Origin: Nocardioides sp.
GTDB taxonomy: Bacteria; Actinomycetota; Actinomycetes; Propionibacteriales; Nocardioidaceae
DNA length: 64,000 nucleotides
Assembly: GCA_002729525.1 (NCBI GenBank)
Contig: PBYI01000052.1
Location: forward strand, 1 to 64,000
Direction: 5' to 3'
The notes under the pieces are model-generated. The model searched no databases, was not told the origin of the DNA, and worked only from the letters and a program-made list of their open reading frames with translations. Of the stretch, positions 51,276 through 59,551 are shown piece by piece. How positions within the stretch are numbered: the stretch's first letter is position 1; the number at the start of each line of letters is the position of its first letter. Position numbers and translations under genes: made by a program.

Positions 51276-52406
51276 TCAGGCGTAGCCGAGCAGCCGCGCG
51301 GCGAGGTCGGTCAGCACCTCGGTCGCGCCGCCGCCGATCGGCAGGATCCGGGCGTCGCGGTAGTGCCGCTCGACCTCGGTGCCGCGCATGTAGCCGCTGC
51401 CGCCGTACAGCTGCACCGCCTCGTGACAGACGTACGTCGCCGCGTCGCACGCGGTCTGCTTGGCCAGGCAGGCCTCGGCGATGACGTTCTCGCCCGCGTC
51501 GTGGCGACGGGCGACCTCGCGGGCGTAGGTGCGGGCCACCTCGACCTGGCGGCGCATCTCGACGAGCTTGTGCCGCACGACCTGATTCTTCACCAGCGGC
51601 TTGCCGAACGTCTCCCGCTCCGACGCGTACGCCGCCGCCAGTGCGAGCGAGCGGGACGCGATGCCGTAGGCGTGCACCGCGAGGCCGATCCGCTCGACGA
51701 CGAACTGCTCGGCGATCTGGTAGAAGCCGGAGTTCTCCTCGCCGACGAGATTCTCGACCGGAACACGCACGTCGACGTACGACAGCTCGGCGGTGTCGGA
51801 GCAGTGCCAGCCCATCTTCGACAGCGCCCGGTCGACGGTGAACCCGGGCGTGCCCTTCTCGACGACCAGCAGGCTGACGCCGCCGTGGCCGGCCTCGCCC
51901 GTGCGCACCGCGGTGGTCACGAAGTCGGCCCGCACGCCGGAGGTGATGAAGGTCTTCGCGCCGTTGACGACGTAGTGGTCGCCGTCGCGGACCGCGCGGG
52001 TGCGGATGCCGGCGACGTCGGACCCGCCGCCCGGCTCGGTGACCGCCAGCGACCCGATCGTCTCGCCGGCCAGCGTGGGTCGCACGAACCGGTCGACAAG
52101 GCTCGCGTCGCCGGACGTCCGGTACGCCGCAGCGATGTGCGGGAGCGCGATGCCACCGCTGAGCAGGCCGGCCATCAGGCCCGACGACGCCCCCTCGGCG
52201 AACATGCCCTCCTGGAGGTCGACGCTGTCGCTGAGCGTGCCGCCCACACCGCCGACGTCCTCGGCGAAGCCGAGCCCGAGGATCCCCTGCTTGGCCGCGG
52301 CGAGGTGGAGCGAGCGCGGGATCTCGCCGGCGTCCTCCCAGTTGTCGAGGTGCGGGGCCACCTCGCGCCGGACGAACTCGGCGCCGAGGTCGTGGAGGTC
52401 GGACAT
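51276..52406 (-). CDS. Acyl-CoA dehydrogenase, in atuA operon
   Basis: This 376-residue flavoprotein has signatures AVTEPGGGSDVAGIRTRAVRDGDHYVVNGAKTFITSG, ALSKMGWHCSDTAELSYVDVRVP and AVQLYGGSGYMRGTEVERHYRDARIL. The ARILPIGGGATEV segment holds the usual catalytic-acid position. It would produce a 2-enoyl-CoA. It is different from the dehydrogenase at 44851, so the region has two substrate ranges. It starts at ATG 52406 and follows the atuA gene by 96 bases, with a hairpin repeat in the gap. Confidence 0.9.
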   Translation of the reverse strand: MSDLHDLGAEFVRREVAPHLDNWEDAGEIPRSLHLAAAKQGILGLGFAEDVGGVGGTLSDSVDLQEGMFAEGASSGLMAGLLSGGIALPHIAAAYRTSGDASLVDRFVRPTLAGETIGSLAVTEPGGGSDVAGIRTRAVRDGDHYVVNGAKTFITSGVRADFVTTAVRTGEAGHGGVSLLVVEKGTPGFTVDRALSKMGWHCSDTAELSYVDVRVPVENLVGEENSGFYQIAEQFVVERIGLAVHAYGIASRSLALAAAYASERETFGKPLVKNQVVRHKLVEMRRQVEVARTYAREVARRHDAGENVIAEACLAKQTACDAATYVCHEAVQLYGGSGYMRGTEVERHYRDARILPIGGGATEVLTDLAARLLGYA

Positions 52407-52450
52407 CGGTGTCTCCTTGGGGTGGTGGTGGCGGTCGTACGTCGGGTGCC

Positions 52451-52498
52451 GGTGGTGTCGTCACCTCCCTCGCTGGCGCTCGGTCGGGCTCAACCACC
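52451..52498. repeat. 48-bp hairpin repeat, copy 2
   Basis: It has the same length and nearly the same sequence as 1053-1100, with the ends GGTGGT and AACCACC. It sits between the atuA stop and the next gene of the same strand, where it could lower downstream transcription. Confidence 0.7.
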
Positions 52499-52502
52499 GG
52501 GG

Positions 52503-54257
52503 CTACAGCAGGTGCTCCTGGACGTGCACGGTGCGCGAGCGCAGCCACTCGCCGACCGCCTTGGCCTGCGGGTCGAAGCGGGTCGAGGCGGCCACGCCCT
52601 CGCCGAGCAGGCCGCGCACGAGCACGTTGACGCCGCCGAGGTTGGGCAGCACGTAGACGTCGACGTCGAGGTCGGCCGCCTCCGGCAGCAGCTCGCGCAC
52701 CTTGCGGGGGGTGATGAGCTTGGTCAGCCACGTGACGCGGGCGGCGTACTTCTCCTCCGGCACCGACAGGTCGTGCGCGACCCACAGGCCGATGTTGGCG
52801 TCGCTGCCCTTGTCGCCGGAGCGGGCGTGCACGAACCGGCCCAGCGGCACCCGGCGGGTGACGGCGTCGATGGGGGCGGGGTACGGCGAGGGGCGGCGGC
52901 CGTGGTCGGGGTCGGTCTCGCTGAACTCCTTCGGGCCGGCGACCTCCTCGCGCCGGCCGTCGGCGTGCACGACGATCTCGGTGACCTCACTGCGGTCGAC
53001 GTACGCCGGCCGGTAGACGCCGTACGGCGACGGCTGGCCCGGCGGGGTCGTCATCGTGAAGCCGGGGTAGGAGCCGAGGGCGATCTCGACGAGCGGGCCG
53101 GTGAACGCCTTGGCGACCGGCTTCGCCTCGGGGTCGCGAGCAGTGACCCGCAGCAGGCAGGACGCGCCCTCCTCGGTGTCGGCGTCCGGGGCGGGCAGCG
53201 CGGTGCGGGTCCAGGCGATGTCGGCGGCGGTGAGCAGCGGGCCGACCTGCTCCTCGACCCAGGCGGCCTTGGCCTCGACGTCGAGGCCGGTGAGCACGAG
53301 CTCCATGCTGTTGCGGAACCCGCCGAGGGTGTTGACGCAGACCTTGAGCCGCTCGGGCGGAGCCTCGCCGCGGGTGCCGGAGAGCCGGACCCGGTTCTCC
53401 TCGGGCGCCCCCTCCTGCTCGACCTCGACGGTGTCGAGGTGCACGGTGACGTCGGGGTTGAGGTAGCGGGTCGTCTGGATCTCGTAGACCAGCTGCGCGG
53501 TGACCGTGTCGACGCTGACCGCGCCGCCGGTGCCGTCCTGCTTGGTGACCACGCACGAGCCGTCCTCGGCGAGCTCGACGAGCGGGAAGCCGAGCGGTCG
53601 GTCGAGCGCGCCGGCGGCCCGGAGGACGGCGAACCCGGAGAAGTTGCCGCCGGTGGCGTGGGTGCCGCACTCGATGACGTGCCCGGCGACGACGGCGCCG
53701 GCCAGGGCGTCGTACGACGTGGGCGTCCAGCCGTGGTGGGCGATGCCGGGGCCGACGACGAGCGAGGCGTCGGTGACCCGGCCGGTGACGACGACGTCGG
53801 CGCCCTCGCGCAGCGCGGCGGCGATGCCGAACCCGCCGAGGTAGGCGTTGGCGGTGAGCGCGCCGTCGAGACCGAGCTCGGCGGCGCGCGGGCGCAGGTC
53901 GTCGCCCTCGACGTGCGCGACGGCCGGGTCGAGACCCAGGCCGGCAGCGACCTCGCGGAGCGTGTCGGCGAGGCCGGCGGGGTTGAGGCCGCCGGCGTTG
54001 ACGACGATCCTCGTGCCCTGCTCGAGGGCGAGCCCGAGGGTGTCCTCGGCCTGCCGGACGAAGGTGCGCGCGTAGCCGAGCGACGCGTCCTTCATGGTGT
54101 CCTTGCCGAGGATGAGCATCGTGAGCTCGGCGAGGTAGTCGCCGGTGAGGACGTCGAGCGCGCGGCCGCCGCTGCGGCCGGTGAGCATCTCGCGCATCGC
54201 CGAGAGCCGGTCGCCGTAGAAGCCGGAGCAGTTGCCGACCAGGAGCGGCGCGGCCAT
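52503..54257 (-). CDS. Acyclic terpene utilisation AtuA family protein (DUF1446)
   Basis: This 584-residue protein has an N-terminal AtuA/DUF1446 domain (MAAPLLVGNCSGFYGDRLSAM, NAGGLNPAGLADTLREVAAG, GADVVVTGRVTDASLVVGP, ECGTHATGGNFSGF) and a C-terminal AtuA-like ferredoxin-type fold (PLGRFVHARSGDKGSDANIGLWVA, VYVLPNLGGVNVLVRGLLGEG). In Pseudomonas AtuA is needed for citronellol and geraniol breakdown, but its biochemical step is not established. The ATG at 54257 overlaps the stop of the upstream gene by one base. It lies in the tetR-TIGR03084-atuA-acyl-CoA dehydrogenase operon. Confidence 0.88.
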   Translation of the reverse strand: MAAPLLVGNCSGFYGDRLSAMREMLTGRSGGRALDVLTGDYLAELTMLILGKDTMKDASLGYARTFVRQAEDTLGLALEQGTRIVVNAGGLNPAGLADTLREVAAGLGLDPAVAHVEGDDLRPRAAELGLDGALTANAYLGGFGIAAALREGADVVVTGRVTDASLVVGPGIAHHGWTPTSYDALAGAVVAGHVIECGTHATGGNFSGFAVLRAAGALDRPLGFPLVELAEDGSCVVTKQDGTGGAVSVDTVTAQLVYEIQTTRYLNPDVTVHLDTVEVEQEGAPEENRVRLSGTRGEAPPERLKVCVNTLGGFRNSMELVLTGLDVEAKAAWVEEQVGPLLTAADIAWTRTALPAPDADTEEGASCLLRVTARDPEAKPVAKAFTGPLVEIALGSYPGFTMTTPPGQPSPYGVYRPAYVDRSEVTEIVVHADGRREEVAGPKEFSETDPDHGRRPSPYPAPIDAVTRRVPLGRFVHARSGDKGSDANIGLWVAHDLSVPEEKYAARVTWLTKLITPRKVRELLPEAADLDVDVYVLPNLGGVNVLVRGLLGEGVAASTRFDPQAKAVGEWLRSRTVHVQEHLL

Positions 54258-55102
54258 CAGGCGTCCACCTCGCCCAGGTCCGATCCCGCGCGGGGCTCGC
54301 GGCCCGAGCCGGCCGGTCCGGCGAAGGCCTGCGCGACGTCGAGCCACTGCTCGGCGCCGGCGCCGACGGCCTCCAGCGCGGTGTCGGCGCGGTGCACCCG
54401 CTGGGTGACCAGCAGCGCGAAGTCGACGGCCGGGCCGGTGACCCGCTCGGGCGAGGTCTCGTCGCCCCAGGTCCAGGTGGCGCCGCTGGGCGCGGTGAGC
54501 TCGACGTACGGCGCGGGCTCGGGCACCTCGAGGCCGCGGTTGGCGAAGGCGAACCCGCGGGTGCGGATGCCGAGGTGGCACACGTGGCGCACCCGGTCGT
54601 CGTCGCCGGGGTCGGCGCCGAGGGCGTCGTAGACGTCGCGGGCGTGCGCCCAGGTCTCCATGAACCGCGCGGTCACCATCGAGGCGGGCGACATCGGCGG
54701 GCCGAACCACGGCATCTTCACGCCCTCCGGCACCGCCCGCAGCGCGTCGCGGAGCGCGGCGCGCCCGGCGTCCCAGCGCTTGAGCAGGTCGGCCGCGGGC
54801 AGTGCGGCGAGCTCGAGCGCGGCGGTGTCGACGAAGCCCTCCGGGTCGGCCATCGCGGCCAGCACGAGCGCGTCCCAGGAGGCCTTGTCGACGTGTGCGC
54901 GGGCGGCGAGCGCGGCGGCCTCGTCGGTCCAGGCGAGGTGGGCGACCTGGGCGGCGACGCTCCAGCCCTCGGCCGGGGTGTCGTGGCCCCAGCCGTCGTC
55001 GCCCTCGGGGAGGTCGGCGACGACGGCACGCAGCCGGTCGCCCTCCGCGTCGAGGTCGGCGACCAGCTCGTCGAGCAGCCCCGGGGTCGTGGGTGCGGTC
55101 AT
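54257..55102 (-). CDS. TIGR03084 family metal-binding protein (maleylpyruvate isomerase/DinB-like fold)
   Basis: This 281-residue protein has an N-terminal four-helix bundle of the DinB/MDMPI type: LPEGDDGWGHDTPAEGWSVAAQVAHLAWTDEAAA, with the helix LMTARFMETWAHARDVYDAL-like segment (here MVTARFMETWAHARDVYDAL) supplying histidine ligands; a second part has RHVCHLGIRTRGFAFANRGL. Proteins of this group usually sit next to AtuA genes in actinobacteria. The exact reaction is unknown, possibly a thiol-dependent isomerisation using mycothiol. The ATG at 55102 overlaps the tetR stop by four bases. Confidence 0.82.
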   Translation of the reverse strand: MTAPTTPGLLDELVADLDAEGDRLRAVVADLPEGDDGWGHDTPAEGWSVAAQVAHLAWTDEAAALAARAHVDKASWDALVLAAMADPEGFVDTAALELAALPAADLLKRWDAGRAALRDALRAVPEGVKMPWFGPPMSPASMVTARFMETWAHARDVYDALGADPGDDDRVRHVCHLGIRTRGFAFANRGLEVPEPAPYVELTAPSGATWTWGDETSPERVTGPAVDFALLVTQRVHRADTALEAVGAGAEQWLDVAQAFAGPAGSGREPRAGSDLGEVDA

Positions 55103-55755
55103 GGCGTGCCTCCCTGCACGTCGGGAGCGAGGCGCGCGTCGAGCACGCGCGCCCACTCGTCGAGGATCCGGCCGCGGCGCCGGCTGTCGTCGGTGATCGT
55201 GTCGGCCAGGCCGAGTCCGCGCACGAGGTCGAGCGTGGCCTGGACGAGCTCGCGGTCACCGGGCCGCTGCTCGTCGGCGCCGAGGAGCTCGACGGTCAGG
55301 TGGTGCGCCTCGCGGCCGACGCGCTGCTCGAGCGGCTCGACGGCGGCGAGGAGCGTGGGGTCGGTGCGCGCGGCGACCCATAGCTCGAGCGCGGCCGTGA
55401 AGACCGGCGAGGTGAAGTGGTCGGCGAGCATCTGCAGCACCGCACGCGTGCGTCGTACGCCGTCGGGCAGGTCGCGTGCCGCGGCCGCGAGCTCGGCGCC
55501 ACGCACCTCGGTGAGGTGGGCGACCGCGGCGAGGACGAGGTCGTTCTTGGTCGGGAAGTGGTGCAGCTGCGCGCCGCGGCTGACGCCCGCGCGCTCGGAG
55601 ACCAGCGTGGTCGACGTACCGGCGAAGCCGCGCTCGACCAGCAGCTCGACCGTGGCCTCCAGCAGGCGGGCCCGCATCAACCGGGTGCGCTCCTCCTGCG
55701 GCACGCGCCCGGGGGCGCGACCTGCGCCGTCGGGCTCCGCGGGCTGGGCAGTCAC
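55099..55755 (-). CDS. TetR family transcriptional regulator
   Basis: This 218-residue regulator has an N-terminal helix-turn-helix (RARLLEATVELLVERGFAGTSTTLVSERAGVSRGAQLHHFPTKNDLVLA region) and a C-terminal ligand domain. It leads the atuA operon. The GTG at 55755 has GGAGGGGGAGG upstream. The 28-base palindrome at 55780-55807 overlaps its promoter, and the core of that site recurs before the carboxylase operon at 49584. It probably represses both operons and is released by an acyl-CoA intermediate; the ligand is inference. Confidence 0.9.
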   Translation of the reverse strand: MTAQPAEPDGAGRAPGRVPQEERTRLMRARLLEATVELLVERGFAGTSTTLVSERAGVSRGAQLHHFPTKNDLVLAAVAHLTEVRGAELAAAARDLPDGVRRTRAVLQMLADHFTSPVFTAALELWVAARTDPTLLAAVEPLEQRVGREAHHLTVELLGADEQRPGDRELVQATLDLVRGLGLADTITDDSRRRGRILDEWARVLDARLAPDVQGGTP

Positions 55756-55779
55756 GGCGTGAAGCCTCCCCCTCCGTCG

Positions 55780-55807
55780 CACAAACAGTCAAGCCTGACT
55801 CTTTGTG
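55780..55807. promoter_or_regulatory. TetR operator at its own promoter
   Basis: CACAAACAGTCA (55780-55791) and TGACTCTTTGTG (55796-55807) form an inverted repeat around AGCC with 11 of 12 positions matched. It lies 25 bases upstream of the tetR start codon. Confidence 0.8.
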
Positions 55808-55843
55808 AGGTGGGTCGTCCGGGCAGGTTGATAAGGTTGCCTT

Positions 55844-56323
55844 ATGGACTTGGCCGACGTGTACGCCGCCGCCCGCCGGGCGCGCGAGGTGGCACGCGTC
55901 CGCCAGGTCGTCGCGCTGCGTGCGATGCTGGCGACCGGAGCGAGTCAGCGTGAGGCCGGTCGTCGACTGGGCGTCAGCCAGTCGGCAGTGAGCCAGCAGC
56001 TCTCCGGCGCCCGCAGCCTGCGAGACCTCGACCCCGCACTGCTGGTCGAGGCAGCAGGACCGGTGCTGACCGCCCTGGCGGAAGAACACGGGTTCGGTGA
56101 CGTCGCCGTCTTCGGCTCCACCGCCCGCGGGACGGCGGGACCCGACTCCGACGTCGACCTCCTCGTGCGGTCGCGCGGATCTGCGTCGACCTTCGACCTG
56201 CTGCGCCTGCGGCAGACGATCGAGCAGGTCCTCGACCGACCGGTCGACCTGGTCGAGGCAGACGGGCTCACCGCGGGCCTCGACGACGACGTACGCCGCG
56301 ACGCTCGACCGGTGGCGACCTGA
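55844..56323 (+). CDS. mntA: MNT-type nucleotidyltransferase antitoxin with N-terminal helix-turn-helix (MntA-like)
   Basis: The 159-residue protein has an N-terminal helix-turn-helix (TGASQREAGRRLGVSQSAV, about 31-49) followed by a minimal nucleotidyltransferase domain: GS at 91-92 (VAVFGSTARG) and the metal pair Asp103/Asp105 (GPDSDVDLLV). In MntA-HepT systems MntA transfers AMP groups from ATP onto a tyrosine of the HEPN toxin and so silences it. The next gene is such a toxin, one base after the stop. The fused DNA-binding domain is not part of standard MntA and could let the antitoxin control its own promoter. The ATG at 55844 is used. Confidence 0.85.
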   Translation: MDLADVYAAARRAREVARVRQVVALRAMLATGASQREAGRRLGVSQSAVSQQLSGARSLRDLDPALLVEAAGPVLTALAEEHGFGDVAVFGSTARGTAGPDSDVDLLVRSRGSASTFDLLRLRQTIEQVLDRPVDLVEADGLTAGLDDDVRRDARPVAT

Positions 56324-56324
56324 C

Positions 56325-56684
56325 GTGGACAGCCGCGTCGCGAAGGAGGTCGTTCACCTCGACGACTGGCTGACCACGGTCGCGGACCTGGTGCACCGCG
56401 GGGAGGACGCCTACCTCGCGGACGTCCTGCTGCAGGAGGCCGGCGACTCCCTGATGATGAAGATCGGCGAGGGCGCCAATCGGCTCGCCCGCCTCGACGT
56501 GCTCGCTCCCGACGGCGTCGACTGGGCGCTCGCGGTGGCCAACCGGAACTTCCTCACCCACCAGTACGACCAGATCAGCCGCACCCTGACCTGGACGACC
56601 CTGGCGCGGGACCTGCCCACCCGGCACCGGGCACTGGCTCCGCTGATCGCCCGGGCGCGCAGCACACTCGCACCGCCGACCTGA
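56325..56684 (+). CDS. hepT: HEPN-domain RNase toxin (HepT-like)
   Basis: This 119-residue helical protein has the HEPN active-site motif RNFLTHQY (Arg74, His79: RX4H) followed by Tyr81, the residue that MntA-type antitoxins AMPylate in known systems. HEPN toxins of this type cut RNA, often tRNA ends. The GTG at 56325 begins one base after the antitoxin stop, so the two are translated together. Length and motif order match HepT of known HepT-MntA pairs. In-frame sequence upstream lies inside the antitoxin gene and has no HEPN character. Confidence 0.85.
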   Translation: MDSRVAKEVVHLDDWLTTVADLVHRGEDAYLADVLLQEAGDSLMMKIGEGANRLARLDVLAPDGVDWALAVANRNFLTHQYDQISRTLTWTTLARDLPTRHRALAPLIARARSTLAPPT

Positions 56685-56733
56685 GCAGCCTGTCACCTGC
56701 CGCGGCGAGCCAGGCGCGTGCACACTGACGTCC

Positions 56734-57516
56734 ATGACCTCCCCCGCCACCCCGCCGACCCTCATCACCGGGGCCTCCTCCGGCCTCGGCGCCGAGATGG
56801 CCCGCCAGCTCGCCGCCCACGGCCGCGACCTCGCCCTGTGCGCCCGCCGCCACGACCGGCTGTGGGCACTGCGCGACGAGATCCTCGCCGCCCACCCCGA
56901 GCGTCGGGTCGTGGTCCGCGAGCTCGACGTCGACGACGCCGAGGCGGTGTTCGCGACGTTCCGCGACATCCGGTCCGAGCTCGGCACGATCGGCTGCGTG
57001 GTCGTCAACGCCGGCCTCGGCAAGGGCGCCAAGCTCGGCAGCGACGGGCTGGCCGGGTTCGAGGCCAACCGCGCCACGCTGACCACCAACCTGATCGGCG
57101 GGCTCGCCCAGGTCGAGGCCGCGATGGAGGTGTTCCGCGACCAGGGCGAGGGTCACCTCGTGGTCGTCTCGTCGGTGGCGGCGCTGCGCGGCATGCCCAA
57201 GGCGATGACGGCGTACGCCGCCAGCAAGGCCGGGCTCGCGCACCTCGCGGAGGGGCTGCGCGTCGAGCTGTACGGCACGCCGCTGCAGAAGAAGGTGCCG
57301 ATCACGGTGCTCTACCCCGGCTACATCGAGTCGGAGATGAACGAGCGCGTCGAGCAGTCGACGCCGCTGCTGGCGACGACCGAGCGCGGGGTGCGGTCGA
57401 TGGTCGCGGCGATCGAGAAGCGGGTCGACTCCGCCGCGGTGCCGGGGTTCCCGTGGCTGCCGCTGTCGAAGGTGGTGCGGCACGCGCCGCTGCCGGTGGT
57501 GAAGCGGCTCGTCTGA
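56734..57516 (+). CDS. Short-chain dehydrogenase/reductase (SDR)
   Basis: This 260-residue Rossmann-fold enzyme has the cofactor motif LITGASSGLGAEMA, the acidic-to-basic segment LCARRHDRLWALRD that favours NADP, the structural motif VVNAGLGKG, the catalytic Ser (VVSSVAALRG) and YAASK (Tyr and Lys of the active site). It would reduce or oxidise an alcohol or ketone group. The substrate is not inferable. It starts at ATG 56734 and stands alone after the toxin-antitoxin pair. Confidence 0.9.
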   Translation: MTSPATPPTLITGASSGLGAEMARQLAAHGRDLALCARRHDRLWALRDEILAAHPERRVVVRELDVDDAEAVFATFRDIRSELGTIGCVVVNAGLGKGAKLGSDGLAGFEANRATLTTNLIGGLAQVEAAMEVFRDQGEGHLVVVSSVAALRGMPKAMTAYAASKAGLAHLAEGLRVELYGTPLQKKVPITVLYPGYIESEMNERVEQSTPLLATTERGVRSMVAAIEKRVDSAAVPGFPWLPLSKVVRHAPLPVVKRLV

Positions 57517-57625
57517 GCACATGTGCACGCGACGACCGGCCGCGTGAACAATGCGCGATCGGCCTCCGGCGGGGCCGAGCGCTGCCTACGGTGCGACGGT
57601 CCGAGCACCACACCAGGAGGACCCG

Positions 57626-58267
57626 ATGCCTGCTCCCGCCGTACGCCGTACCACGCCGACCGCCGCCCTCGCGGCGCTCGCGCTCGTGCTCGTCGTCGCC
57701 TTGGCGCTGACCTGGCGGTCCGGGGTGCCCGCCGCCGACGGCGCGGCGCCGAGCGGAGCCCTGGGCGCTGCTCGGGGCCAGGCGCTGCGCCTGAGCTGGG
57801 ACGGCGTCAAGGGGGTCAGGCCGGGCATGAAGCTCACGACGGCCGCGAAGAAGCTGCACACGCGCGTCGACAAGAGCTGCGCGCCGTACGGCGGCCACTG
57901 GTACGTCCACAAGGGCCGGATCTACCTCAACGACATCCCGCTGCACGACCGTCGCGTCGACTGGATCTCGACCACCGCGACCCGGGTCTCCGGCCCGTGG
58001 AACATCGACACCGGCGACACCTTCGCGAAGGCCCGCCGGGTCGCGAAGAAGCACGGCACCCGGCTGCGCGCCTACCGCAACCGTGAGGCGGGCGGCGCGG
58101 TGACGGCGTACTCGGTGCGCGGGCCGCGGGGGCGGGTGCTGGTGCTCACGCCGCGGTACCGGTACGACGACTCCGGGGCGCACTCGACCGGTCGGGTCGG
58201 CTCGATGAGCCTGGTGGTCAACCAGCGCGCCGCGAAGGTCGTGCTGCGCTACCAGGGCGGGTGCTGA
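57626..58267 (+). CDS. Secreted or membrane-anchored protein, hypothetical
   Basis: The 213-residue protein has a signal-type N-terminus (MPAPAVRRTTPTAALAALALVLVVALALTW) without a clear lipobox, so it is exported or N-terminally anchored. The mature part (LRLSWDGVKGVRPGMKLTTAAKKLHTRVDKSCAPYGGHWYV) is basic and has two cysteines, the last one being the C-terminal residue. The KVRPGM-like segment followed by helices is seen in several actinobacterial secreted proteins of unknown role. An AGGAGG ribosome site precedes ATG 57626. It converges on the VanZ-RDD gene. Confidence 0.75.
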   Translation: MPAPAVRRTTPTAALAALALVLVVALALTWRSGVPAADGAAPSGALGAARGQALRLSWDGVKGVRPGMKLTTAAKKLHTRVDKSCAPYGGHWYVHKGRIYLNDIPLHDRRVDWISTTATRVSGPWNIDTGDTFAKARRVAKKHGTRLRAYRNREAGGAVTAYSVRGPRGRVLVLTPRYRYDDSGAHSTGRVGSMSLVVNQRAAKVVLRYQGGC

Positions 58268-58295
58268 CGGGTCGCTCCCCGCGGATCGCGCGGTC

Positions 58296-59408
58296 CTACG
58301 GCACGACCTCGACGACGGTCGGCTCCAGCAGCGGACCATCGGTCGGCGCGCCCGCGTCGTCGGGCACCAGGTCCATCCCGGCGAGCACGTGGCTCAGCCC
58401 GCGGTGGCCGGTGCTGCGCCAGGCGACCAGCAGGGTGAGCAGGGCGTACGTCGCCAGCGCGAGGAAGCCCCACCACTCGCGGACCAGGAGCAGGCCGAAG
58501 AGTCCGCCGACGCCGGTCGCGAGCTTCACCAGGCGCGACAGGGGCGCGAGCCGACGCCGGCGGGGGACGGCGCGGACAGCGACGACGTGCTCGCCGACCG
58601 TCCGTCCCGCGATCAGCACCCACAGCACCTCGATCGCGAGCGGGCCGATCCACTGGAGGCGGGCCTGGGTCTCCTCGTCGACGAACCGCTCCGGCGTGCC
58701 GGTGAGCCACAGCTCCCACGCGCGCCACAGCAGGCCGACCGCGCTGCTGGCGAGCACCAGGAAGAGCAGGTCGCAGGCCATCCCCATCAGCCGGCGGCCG
58801 AGGGTGACCCGGCGCGGGAGGCGGTCCGGCCCGGGGTCGGGGCGCCGGCCCAGCACGAGCACCGAGGCGAGCGACCCGACGACCGCGCCCGCCGTGTTGA
58901 CCACGAGGTCGGCTGTGTCGAAGAGCCGGTAGGCGCACGGGAACAGCCCCCACACGCCGGTCAGCTGCGTGGTCTCGATCGCCAGCGAGGTCGCCAGCCC
59001 GAGCACGGCCGCGACCAGCACGCCGCGCCGCAGCACGCGGCGTACGAAGAAGCCGAGCGGGACGAACAGCGCGACGTTGAGCGCCACCTGGAGGAACCCC
59101 GGCTGGGTCAGCAGGCTCAGCCCGCCCTCACCGGTGCCGGCCGTGGCCCGGTCGAGCGCCACCCGAGGGTCGAGCCGGGCGCCGAGGCAGGCGTAGTCGT
59201 CGACCGGTGTGGGCAGCAGCGTGTAGGTCCAGAGCGCCAGCCCGTAGACGGCTGCCGCGAGCAGGACGCCGAGGTCGACCGGACCGAGCCGACCGAGCCG
59301 GCGGTACTGCACCCACGCGACCGGCAGCAGCAGGAGCACCGCCAACCCGCTGCCCAGGGCGAGCGCGACGACGGCGTTGGTCACCTGGTCGTCGGCGAGG
59401 AGCGCCAC
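58296..59408 (-). CDS. VanZ-RDD fusion membrane protein
   Basis: This 370-residue protein joins an N-terminal VanZ domain (NVALFVPLGFFVRRVLRRG, then SLAIETTQLTGVWGLFPCAYRLFDTADLVVNTAGAVVG, residues about 30-190) to a C-terminal RDD domain (RLMGMACDLLFLVLASSAVGLL, TVGEHVVAVRAV, residues about 200-345). About eight membrane helices in total. VanZ-RDD fusions are known in actinobacteria and their role is undefined. It starts at GTG 59408, with two hairpin elements upstream at 59463-59532 and 59552-59641. Confidence 0.88.
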   Translation of the reverse strand: MALLADDQVTNAVVALALGSGLAVLLLLPVAWVQYRRLGRLGPVDLGVLLAAAVYGLALWTYTLLPTPVDDYACLGARLDPRVALDRATAGTGEGGLSLLTQPGFLQVALNVALFVPLGFFVRRVLRRGVLVAAVLGLATSLAIETTQLTGVWGLFPCAYRLFDTADLVVNTAGAVVGSLASVLVLGRRPDPGPDRLPRRVTLGRRLMGMACDLLFLVLASSAVGLLWRAWELWLTGTPERFVDEETQARLQWIGPLAIEVLWVLIAGRTVGEHVVAVRAVPRRRRLAPLSRLVKLATGVGGLFGLLLVREWWGFLALATYALLTLLVAWRSTGHRGLSHVLAGMDLVPDDAGAPTDGPLLEPTVVEVVP

Positions 59409-59462
59409 GAGGCGACAACCTACGGCTCCCGGGCCCGCCCCTCGGGGTGGCGGCCGGCCCCA

Positions 59463-59532
59463 TGTAGCACGTTGTCCACTGCACTACTCACACGTTGCAG
59501 CGTGTGAGCAGAACGGTGGACGACGTGTTGCA
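59463..59532. repeat. 70-bp hairpin element, copy C (relative of the 90-bp family)
   Basis: TGTAGCACGT pairs with ACGTGTTGCA, continuing through GTCCAC/GTGGAC to a stem of about 19 bases. An inner perfect hairpin CTCACACG-ttgcag-CGTGTGAG follows. The left end TGTAGCACGTTGTCCA differs from copy B's TGTAACACGCCGTCCA at three positions. It is 19 bases away from copy B. Confidence 0.75.
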
Positions 59533-59551
59533 TCGGGTCGGCGCCACCCGC

